Part shown: positions 27,968 through 33,599 of the stretch, one piece after another
Numbering within the stretch: the stretch's first letter is position 1
Layout: every line of letters begins with the position of its first letter
Assembly: GCA_003222975.1 (NCBI GenBank)
Contig: QHXN01000084.1
Location: 1-33,599 of the forward strand
DNA length: 33,599 nucleotides
From: Acidobacteriota bacterium
Lineage (GTDB): Bacteria > Acidobacteriota > Blastocatellia > Pyrinomonadales > Pyrinomonadaceae
Direction: 5' to 3'
Position numbers and translations under genes: made by a program
The notes under the pieces: model-generated
Told to the model about the DNA's origin: nothing
What the model saw: the letters and a program-made list of their open reading frames with translations, nothing else
Database searches by the model: none

Positions 27968-30217
27968 ATGCGCTCTACTCTCGCCCGCCTGTTCGTGGTC
28001 GTGCTCGTCTTCGCGTCGGCGGCCACGGCGCAGAAACGAAGCATCACGGAGAAAGACCTCTTCAACTTCAACTGGATCGCCGACCCGCAGGTCGCGCCCG
28101 ACGGCTCGCGCGTGGCCTTTGTCCGCGTGACGGTCAACGAGAAGAGGGACGGTTACGACACCTCCGTCTGGTTCGTTCCCGCCGCGTCGGGCGACGCGCC
28201 GCACCGCCTGACGAGCGGCAACCGCGACTCCTCGCCGCGCTGGTCGCCCGACGGCAAGTACCTCGCCTTCGTCCGCGTGACCGAGAAGGACGGGCGGCCC
28301 GACCAGTCGCAGCTCTTCATGCTCAACCTCGCGGGCGGCGACTCGTTCCAGGTGACTACCTTGCCGAGAGGCGCGACGCAGCCCGTCTGGTCGCCCGACG
28401 GGACGCAGATAGCTTTCCTCAGCAACACCAACCCGGAAGACCTGGCGAAACAGGGCGGCCCGAAGCGCGGCGGCCCGCAGCCGGCGGGCACTCAAGCGTC
28501 GGGCGCGAGCACTCAAACCGCAGACGCGAACGCCAGCACAGAGCACGAAACGGACGTGCGCGTCATCACGCGCGCCGTCTATCGCTTCAACGGCGGCGGC
28601 TACCTCGACCCGAAGCACCCGCAGCACCTCTGGGTCGTGCGCGCGCCGCGTAGCGCCGACGAGCGCGTCACGCCGCGGCAGTTGACCGCGGGACGCTTCG
28701 AGGAGGGCGACGCCGTCTGGTCGCGCGACGGCGCGCGGCTCTACTTCGCCACCACGCACATTGACGAGCCTTACTACGAGCTGCCGAAGACGGACATCTA
28801 CTCCGTGCCCGCGGCGGGCGGCGAGCCAACACTTCTCACCTCGTTCGACATGGGCGCGGGCGGCTTCTCCCTGAGTCCCGACGGCAGCCATCTCGCCTTC
28901 GTCGCCTCGGCCACCAAGCCCGTCAACTCCTACACCGAGCCAGACCTCTGGGTGCTCGAACTGACCCAGGGCGCGCAGCCGCGTAACCTGACCGCCGCGT
29001 TCGACTACGACGTGGGCGCGGGCGTCGGCGGCGACAACACCGCCCCGCGCGCGCTCGGCGGCAACGCGCCGGTCTGGACGCCGGACGGGCGCGCCGTCGT
29101 CGAGGTCTTCGCCAGAGAAGGCAAAGCGAATCTTGGTCTGTTCGACGCGGCGACGGGGCGCGAGACAGACCTCACGAGCGGCAACCAGGCCGTCGTGAGC
29201 TTCCGCGCCGCGCCCGGCACGACGAAGTTCGTCTTCACGCGCTCGACGCCCACAGAGATCAACGAACTCTTCTGGCTCGACGCGGCGGGCGCTACGCCGC
29301 GGCAGTTGACGCACGTCAACGACGAGCTGTTCTCACGCCTGAACCTGACCGAGCCGGAGGAGTTCTGGTACACAAGCTCCGACGGCAAGCGCGTCGAGGC
29401 GTGGCTTCAGAAGCCGCCCGACTTCGACCCGCACAAGAAGTACCCGCTCATCCTCAACATCCACGGCGGCCCGCACACGGCCTACGGCTACGTCTTCGAC
29501 CACGAGTTCCAGTGGATGGCTGCGAAGGGCTACGTCGTGCTCTACCCGAACCCGCGCGGCTCGACGAGCTACGGGCAGGAGTTCGGCAACGTCATCCAGT
29601 ACCGATACCCCGGCGACGACTACAAAGACCTGATGGCCGGCGTTGATGAAGTCATCAAGCGCGGCTACGTTGACGCGAGCAAGCTCGGCGTCACGGGCGG
29701 GAGCGGCGGCGGACTCCTGACCAACTGGACTGTGGGGCACACGACGCGCTTTGCCGCCGCCGTCTCGCAGCGCGACATCGCGAGCTGGGCCGACTGGTGG
29801 TACTCCGCAGACTTCACGCTCTTCCAGCCGACCTGGTTCAAGGCCCCGCCGTTCGAAGACCCGGAGGACTACCGCGCGCGCTCGCCCATCACCTACATCA
29901 ACGACGTGAAGACGCCGCTCATGCTGGTCTTGGGAGAGGCGGACTACCGCACGCCGCCGGGCGCGGGCGGCGAGGAGATGTTCCGCGCCTTGAAGTTCCG
30001 AAAGATTCCGACCGTCATGGTGCGCTTCCCCGGCGAGTCGCATGAGCTTTCGCGTTCGGGCCAGCCCTGGCACCGCGTCGAGCGCCTGGAGCACATCGTC
30101 GGCTGGTTCGACCACTGGCTGCTCGGCGTGCCGAAGCCCGAATACGAGGTCGCGCCCGAACGCGAGGTGACAATCAAGCCTGAGAACGCGCCGGGCAACC
30201 CGCCGCAGCGCCCTTGA
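27968..30217 (+). CDS. S9-family prolyl-oligopeptidase-like serine peptidase, secreted
   Basis: 749 residues. A Sec signal peptide (LARLFVVVLVFASAATA-Q) exports it. An N-terminal beta-propeller is visible as repeated WSPDGKYLAF, WSPDGTQIAF, WSRDGARLYF and LSPDGSHLAF blades, interrupted near 165-190 by a Gln/Ser/Thr/Ala-rich loop. The C-terminal hydrolase domain has Ser579 in GVTGGSGGGLLTNW (most relatives have GGSYGG), Asp659 in GEADYRTPP and His692 in GESHELS, with oxyanion segment NIHGGPHTAYG. It probably clips short peptides in the periplasm. AAAGGAG precedes ATG 27968. It starts 42 bp after the response regulator, so it may share the desaturase/kinase transcript. Confidence 0.94.
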   Translation: MRSTLARLFVVVLVFASAATAQKRSITEKDLFNFNWIADPQVAPDGSRVAFVRVTVNEKRDGYDTSVWFVPAASGDAPHRLTSGNRDSSPRWSPDGKYLAFVRVTEKDGRPDQSQLFMLNLAGGDSFQVTTLPRGATQPVWSPDGTQIAFLSNTNPEDLAKQGGPKRGGPQPAGTQASGASTQTADANASTEHETDVRVITRAVYRFNGGGYLDPKHPQHLWVVRAPRSADERVTPRQLTAGRFEEGDAVWSRDGARLYFATTHIDEPYYELPKTDIYSVPAAGGEPTLLTSFDMGAGGFSLSPDGSHLAFVASATKPVNSYTEPDLWVLELTQGAQPRNLTAAFDYDVGAGVGGDNTAPRALGGNAPVWTPDGRAVVEVFAREGKANLGLFDAATGRETDLTSGNQAVVSFRAAPGTTKFVFTRSTPTEINELFWLDAAGATPRQLTHVNDELFSRLNLTEPEEFWYTSSDGKRVEAWLQKPPDFDPHKKYPLILNIHGGPHTAYGYVFDHEFQWMAAKGYVVLYPNPRGSTSYGQEFGNVIQYRYPGDDYKDLMAGVDEVIKRGYVDASKLGVTGGSGGGLLTNWTVGHTTRFAAAVSQRDIASWADWWYSADFTLFQPTWFKAPPFEDPEDYRARSPITYINDVKTPLMLVLGEADYRTPPGAGGEEMFRALKFRKIPTVMVRFPGESHELSRSGQPWHRVERLEHIVGWFDHWLLGVPKPEYEVAPEREVTIKPENAPGNPPQRP

Positions 30218-30254
30218 GCGCGACGAGTTTAATTCCCGCGCGAGGGAAGAGTCG

Positions 30255-30282
30255 TTGACTCGCTACGCGGGCTTAGCATAAA
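30255..30282 (+). promoter_or_regulatory. Candidate promoter for the cupin gene
   Basis: -35 TTGACT (30255-30260), 16-bp spacer, -10 CATAAA (30277-30282). It lies 55 bp before the cupin start in the 120-bp gap after the peptidase. Match moderate. Confidence 0.4.
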
Positions 30283-30337
30283 AGCGTAAGCTCGTTGACT
30301 AAGGTCGCATCACTTCGACTCGTGGAGGGGCAGAGAG

Positions 30338-30709
30338 ATGAGCGAGGGCAAGGTGACTTGGCACCGCTGGGAGGACATGCCGAAGGAGAGCGTTACCGGG
30401 GCGCTCGACCGCCGGCTGATTACGGGCGAGCGCATCATGCTGGCGCACGTCTATCTCAAGAAGGGGGCGGTCGTGCCCCGCCACTCGCACGAGAACGAGC
30501 AGATCACTTACATCCTCACGGGCGCTCTGCGCTTCTGGATCGGCGAGGACGAACGGGAGGTCTTCGACGTGCGTGCCGGCGAGGTGCTGCACATACCTTC
30601 GGGCGTCGAGCACAAGGCCGAGGCCCTCGAAGACACGCTCGACGTGGACATCTTCAGCCCGCCCCGGCAGGACTGGCTCGACAAGACGGACGACTACCTG
30701 AGACGTTAG
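30338..30709 (+). CDS. Single-domain cupin
   Basis: 123 residues. One cupin beta-barrel with metal ligands in motif 1 (PRHSHENEQITYILTG: two His, Glu) and motif 2 (LHIPSGVEHKAEAL: His). The N-terminal WHRWEDMPKESVTGALDRRLITG and C-terminal FSPPRQDWLDKTDDYLRR are typical of small, RmlC-like cupins annotated only by fold. Substrate and reaction unknown; dioxygenase, isomerase and simple binding roles are all possible. The purine-rich GAGGGGCAGAGAG before ATG 30338 is a good ribosome-binding site. Convergent with the next gene 62 bp away. Confidence 0.9.
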   Translation: MSEGKVTWHRWEDMPKESVTGALDRRLITGERIMLAHVYLKKGAVVPRHSHENEQITYILTGALRFWIGEDEREVFDVRAGEVLHIPSGVEHKAEALEDTLDVDIFSPPRQDWLDKTDDYLRR

Positions 30710-30771
30710 CGCGTAAGGCCAGGCATATTTCTTCTGCCGTCCGAACAGGCGTGCTCACTTCCGAACGGCGG

Positions 30772-32634
30772 TCAGTAGCCGACGAGGATCGCGCTGCCGC
30801 CGCCGTAGGTGTACCCCTCGCCGAAGCCGTACACCCCGCCGCCCGCGTCGAGGTGGTCTGACAGAATGCTCTGGGCGATGACGAGGCGGGCCATCAGACG
30901 CACCTCCTCGTGGTGGAAGCGGTCGGCGTCCGAACGTGTGCGGTCGAAGTCAACGCGGGCGAGTTCCGCAAGCGCTTTCACGTACCGTCCGTACATCCCG
31001 TTAATGTTCGAGAAGCCGGGCGAGAGGATCATCTCGCCCTTCCTGAACAGCCCCTGCCCCGCCCCGAACTTCTCCAGCAGCGCCGCCGCCGCGAGCATGT
31101 CGTTGGCCTGGTCTATCAGCGGGTCAATCATCTCGAAGGTCTTCGACGGCTCGACCAGCGCGTAGCCGCGCGCCACTTCGAGCAGCGCCGCCATCTCCTT
31201 CTCGTTATCCGGCTGGCGACTTACTAAGCCCCGCGCCTCGTCGAGAAGCTGCGCCGCCCCTTTACGGTCGCCCCTGGCCGCGAACGCCGTCGCCAACTGG
31301 GCCAGCGCGCCCGCGCGCCGCTCCTTCGACTTGATGCGCGAGACGACGGCCCGCGCTTCGTCCAGGTTCCCTTTCTCCACGGCGCGCGAGACCGCGAGGC
31401 CGTCAACCTGCGCCAGCATCTGTTCGCGCGCCTGCCCGCTCAGGTTGTCGTTGATGACCTGGCGAACGCGCTCCGTGTCGCCCGACTGCGCGAGCTTCAT
31501 GGCCGCCATCGAGTAGAAGTTCTGCCGCATCTCCGGCGGGGCCTTCGCCGCCGCATCGAGGATGGCGTCCGCCGAGCCTTGGCTCATCAGCGACTCGAAC
31601 TGCGTCCAGGCCCTCGTCTGCGGGTCGAGCGTCTTGTACGCCGCCTCAATCTTGGCGCGCAACTGCGCGGCGCGCGCGGGCACACGCTTTTCCAGTTCGG
31701 GCATGAGCGGCCTGACCTGCATCAGCAGCCCGTACATGCCGGACGTGTCTTTGAGCGCGGCGCTCGAAACGAGGTCGGCCAGGTCGCGCACGGCGTCGTC
31801 TTCCATGACGAGCGGCTTCGGCTTCTCCACATCTCGGTTACTGAACGCAGCGCCGCGGAAGCTCTGCTCCGTCGGCGGCAGCAGGACTGAGCTGAGAAGG
31901 TTGACGGCGACGAGCGTCGCCTCGCGGTCGCTCGTGAGGTTCTCGCCCTGAAGCTTTTCGACGACCTCGCCCGCCAGGCGCGTCGCCGCCTCCGCGTCCT
32001 TCTGCCGCAGCCGCTCAATCACGCTCAACACGCCGTAGGTGACGCCCTTATCCAGACTCTCCTCGGCCATCTTGAGCGCGGCCTTCGGGTCGTTCTCCGC
32101 GGCCTGCGCCATGATTGACTGCTCCATCCTCAGCTCCTGGTCGCCCATCCCCGAAACCGTCTCCGCGTTCTCGCCGGGGGCGGGGCGCGACTCGCGCAGG
32201 AGGTCGAGCGCGAGCTGCGGGTCGCGCGCGGCCACCATTTGCAACAACTGCGGACGCAACTGCACGAGCATCCAGTAGGAGCGGTCGCGCTTGACGGTGT
32301 CGCCGCCCAACGCGGCGGCGAGGTCAGAGACGGCGTCGCGGAAGAGGGAGCGCGCGCGCTTCTCGTCGCGCTTCCAGAGAAGGTCGGCGGCCTGCGCGCG
32401 GACGACCGCGCGGTTCTCGGCGAGCTTGAGCGCCTGCGCCGACTGGAGCGTGTCGTCGAGCAGCGACAGCGCCCTGCGCTCCAGTTCCTTCTGCGCCTTC
32501 TCCTTCTCCTCCTTCGACTCCTGACTGAGCTGCGGCAGTTTCGAATCCTGGCTGAGCTGCGGCAACTGCGCCGCGGCGTTCGCGAACACGAGCAGCGCGA
32601 GGGCGAGCGACGCAAGGGGCGTTCGGAGTGTCAT
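30772..32634 (-). CDS. Secreted alpha-helical repeat protein, unknown function
   Basis: 620 residues from ATG 32634 (AAGGAG 7 nt upstream); the open frame extends 63 residues further upstream but that part is Arg/Pro-rich noncoding sequence. Signal peptide (LASLALALLVFANAAAQ). Just after it, the segment LPQLSQDSK is repeated as LPQLSQESK, then a charged coiled coil (EEKEKAQKELERRALSLLDD). The body is helix-turn-helix repeats with TPR-like spacing (AAENDPKAALKMAEESL, KGNLDEARAVVSRI, RGDRKGAAQLLDEARGLV). The C-terminus turns Gly/Tyr-rich (GGGVYGFGEGYTYGGGS). It probably acts as a periplasmic or surface scaffold; no catalytic motif is seen. Confidence 0.82.
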   Translation of the reverse strand: MTLRTPLASLALALLVFANAAAQLPQLSQDSKLPQLSQESKEEKEKAQKELERRALSLLDDTLQSAQALKLAENRAVVRAQAADLLWKRDEKRARSLFRDAVSDLAAALGGDTVKRDRSYWMLVQLRPQLLQMVAARDPQLALDLLRESRPAPGENAETVSGMGDQELRMEQSIMAQAAENDPKAALKMAEESLDKGVTYGVLSVIERLRQKDAEAATRLAGEVVEKLQGENLTSDREATLVAVNLLSSVLLPPTEQSFRGAAFSNRDVEKPKPLVMEDDAVRDLADLVSSAALKDTSGMYGLLMQVRPLMPELEKRVPARAAQLRAKIEAAYKTLDPQTRAWTQFESLMSQGSADAILDAAAKAPPEMRQNFYSMAAMKLAQSGDTERVRQVINDNLSGQAREQMLAQVDGLAVSRAVEKGNLDEARAVVSRIKSKERRAGALAQLATAFAARGDRKGAAQLLDEARGLVSRQPDNEKEMAALLEVARGYALVEPSKTFEMIDPLIDQANDMLAAAALLEKFGAGQGLFRKGEMILSPGFSNINGMYGRYVKALAELARVDFDRTRSDADRFHHEEVRLMARLVIAQSILSDHLDAGGGVYGFGEGYTYGGGSAILVGY

Positions 32635-32812
32635 GGCCTGACTCCTTCGGAATAACCTTCTCGGACGATTGACAGGACGGGCGCGCGGGCCGGCGATGCC
32701 GCCACCCGACCGGATAACTGGCGGGATTGTACACGAGTTCGTGCGGCGGAAGAATGCCGCGGACGGAAGTCGCGCGGGACGGGCCGCCTGACGACGGGGC
32801 GGCGGGGCGGAC

Positions 32813-32841
32813 TTGACGGCCAACGTTTGCCACCCTAATAT
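32813..32841 (+). promoter_or_regulatory. Strong sigma70-type promoter before the endonuclease-like gene
   Basis: -35 TTGACG (32813-32818), 17-bp spacer, -10 TAATAT (32836-32841). Transcription should begin near 32848 and run through the endonuclease-like gene into the tRNA. The first transcribed bases include a tRNA D-arm-like hairpin (about 32861-32880). Confidence 0.7.
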
Positions 32842-32891
32842 CTAACTTCAGCGCGGGACAGTAGCTCGGTTTGGCCGAAGCGTAGCGTCAT

Positions 32892-33386
32892 ATGACGACT
32901 AATGAGAAAGGCGAACTCGCTATGCTGCAAGTGCAGTTGCGGGCGCTGGAAGTTGGGGCGCTATTAAGTAAGCCGCTACGAGAATCCTGTCGCTACGATT
33001 TGATCGTTGATTGGAAGGGGAAGCTTTACCGCGCTCAGGTCAAGTATTGTGACAGATCGTCCAGTCACTCGACCGGGGCCGTAATGCTGCATTCCGGCAA
33101 TATTACCAGAGGCGGGAGGCACTCTTTTCCCTGCTACACTGCGGAAGAAATAGATGTGCTTTTAGTTTATGTACCGAAGATTGAACAGGTGCTGTGGCTT
33201 CCGCCGACACAGTTCAACGGCAAGCGGAACATTACAATTCGCTACCGGCCTAGTTTGAACGGTCAAACCAAAGGTTGTCTTTGGGCTGAAGATTTCATCT
33301 GGGGGCGTGGTATAGTTGGCAACACAGCGCGTTCGCAACGCGCAGTCAGGGGTTCGACTCCCCTCGCCTCCATCCCAGTTATGTAA
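32892..33386 (+). CDS. PD-(D/E)XK endonuclease-like protein (PDDEXK_5 / group I intron-associated type), reading into a tRNA
   Basis: 164-residue frame. Residues 1-138 fit the small intron-associated nuclease family: MTTNEKGELA start, then RYDLIVDWKGKLYRAQVKYC with the Asp and QxK of the PD-(D/E)XK core, a beta-rich middle (EEIDVLLVYVPKIEQVLWLPP) and the typical ending NGQTKGCLWAEDF. Relatives usually stop there. Here no stop occurs and the frame runs through the tRNA-Ala gene (33301-33372), adding about 26 residues with no protein-like character, to TAA 33384-33386. The gene is visibly lower in GC than its neighbours, a sign of transfer. The ribosome-binding site is weak. It may be an orphaned homing nuclease whose original 3' end was replaced at the tRNA junction. 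Confidence 0.75.
   Translation: MTTNEKGELAMLQVQLRALEVGALLSKPLRESCRYDLIVDWKGKLYRAQVKYCDRSSSHSTGAVMLHSGNITRGGRHSFPCYTAEEIDVLLVYVPKIEQVLWLPPTQFNGKRNITIRYRPSLNGQTKGCLWAEDFIWGRGIVGNTARSQRAVRGSTPLASIPVM
33301..33372 (+). tRNA. tRNA-Ala (anticodon CGC), without encoded CCA
   Basis: Acceptor stem GGGGGCG/CGCCTCC with the alanine identity pair G3-U70, anticodon stem GCGCG/CGCGC around loop TTCGCAA (anticodon CGC, reads GCG), 4-nt variable loop, T stem AGGGG/CCCCT with loop TTCGACT, discriminator A. U8, A14, G18-G19, A21, G15-C48 and A26 fit. Oddities: the D stem GUAU/ACAC has an A-C mismatch and departs from the usual GCUC/GAGC, and the 3' end reads ATCC in place of ACCA. It overlaps the 3' end of the nuclease-like reading frame. 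Confidence 0.78.
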
Positions 33387-33389
33387 AGC

Positions 33390-33421
33390 AGGCTAGGGGT
33401 TCGATCCCCTCGCCTCCACCA
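33390..33421 (+). pseudogene. Second tRNA-Ala 3' end (T arm, acceptor strand, CCA)
   Basis: Contains AGGGG-TTCGAT-CCCCT and CGCCTCCACCA, nearly the same as the last 25 bases of the complete tRNA 47 bp upstream, but with an intact CCA and a one-base shorter T loop. No matching 5' half precedes it. It is a duplicated or left-over tRNA 3' fragment, as left by integration into, or recombination between, tRNA genes. Confidence 0.75.
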
Positions 33422-33439
33422 AAAATTTCGGGCGCGAGG

Positions 33440-33470
33440 CGGCAGGCCGCGGGGCTTGCCGTTTCTCTTT
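33440..33470 (+). terminator. Intrinsic terminator after the tRNA region
   Basis: A 7-bp stem CGGCAGG/CTTGCCG (33440-33446 with 33455-33461, one G-U) with an 8-nt loop is followed by TTTCTCTTT. It closes the transcript that carries the tRNA. Confidence 0.75.
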
Positions 33471-33489
33471 CGGCGGTCGGGCGGCGTTC

Positions 33490-33518
33490 TTGCCCGAAGT
33501 CTCGGAAGTCGTTATAAA
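33490..33518 (+). promoter_or_regulatory. Candidate promoter for the gene at the window end
   Basis: -35 TTGCCC (33490-33495), 17-bp spacer, -10 TATAAA (33513-33518), placed 41 bp before the ATG at 33560 and after the terminator of the previous unit. Confidence 0.55.
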
Positions 33519-33559
33519 CTTCCGCCCGCTCAGACAGACCCGGTGGGGAGGCAAAAGGC

Positions 33560-33599
33560 ATGACCACGCAGGACCTTCAGAGCCTGAGGGCCGAGCTTC
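33560..33599 (+). CDS. Start of an unidentified gene, cut by window end
   Basis: ATG 33560 with GGGAGG 8 nt upstream and a promoter-like sequence ahead. Only about 13 codons are visible (MTTQDLQSLRAEL), a hydrophilic helical start. Too short to name. Confidence 0.6.
   Translation, partial: MTTQDLQSLRAEL

Noticed and set aside
27947..29314. 455-codon minus-strand frame
   Set aside because: Antisense to the S9 peptidase; GC-skewed shadow frame.
33301..33421. tmRNA (ssrA) remnant
   Set aside because: The 3' end resembles a tmRNA T arm and acceptor, but there is no tmRNA 5' half or tag ORF, and a complete tRNA-Ala fold with G3-U70 explains 33301-33372 better.

Overview
This GC-rich window is an ordinary chromosomal segment with densely packed genes on both strands. 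It contains no transposase, phage gene or CRISPR array. The gene mix suggests an environmental Gram-negative heterotroph: an outer-membrane barrel protein, a Tat-exported GH2 glycosidase, an S9 peptidase, a NifA-like sigma54 activator, a MetX plus trans-sulfuration-family methionine route and SAM-II riboswitches. The style fits Acidobacteriota (Blastocatellia-like), but that placement is inference from gene content, with no marker gene behind it.

Layout. (1) 1-10496 is a nitrogen-control region. glnA (cut by the window edge), a barrel protein and an amt ammonium transporter lie on the minus strand. Divergent from them are glnD, glnB (PII, with the uridylylatable Tyr51), a LysR regulator and a GAF-AAA+-Fis sigma54 activator. 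The long amt/glnD spacer holds a sigma54-like promoter with tandem upstream repeats. (2) 10535-12740 is metX plus a downstream SDR on the minus strand, behind a promoter, a SAM-II riboswitch and an intrinsic terminator. (3) 12927-14737 holds an aminotransferase and a small discoidin-like protein, convergent across a long inverted repeat. (4) 15020-17725 is an aromatic amino-acid operon (chorismate mutase, prephenate dehydratase, DAHP synthase) with ATGA overlaps. Its leader has a strong promoter, a Phe/Tyr-rich leader peptide and a terminator/antiterminator pair, which is textbook attenuation. (5) 17747-18372 holds two overlapping coiled-coil genes. (6) 18511-19966 is a second SAM-II riboswitch with terminator controlling a MetB/MetZ-type enzyme, so the two methionine genes share one type of control. 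(7) 19976-23491 holds a GH2 glycosidase and a divergent secreted esterase. (8) 23782-24922 is a tight run of five 63-76-residue proteins, one a zinc ribbon. (9) 25352-30217 is a fatty-acid desaturase, a histidine kinase, a response regulator and an S9 peptidase in one tight run. Abutting 11-bp direct repeats lie upstream of the desaturase. (10) 30338-32634 holds a cupin and a secreted helical-repeat protein. (11) 32813-33599 holds a lower-GC PD-(D/E)XK endonuclease-like gene that reads into a tRNA-Ala gene, a second tRNA-Ala 3' end with CCA, a terminator, and the start of another gene.

The most interesting parts are cis-regulatory RNAs that gene calling misses: the aromatic attenuator with its leader peptide, and the paired SAM-II riboswitches. 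In those riboswitches the conserved 3' strand of the aptamer is complementary to the terminator loop. Next in interest are the desaturase-linked two-component system, the small-protein operon and the endonuclease/tRNA junction.
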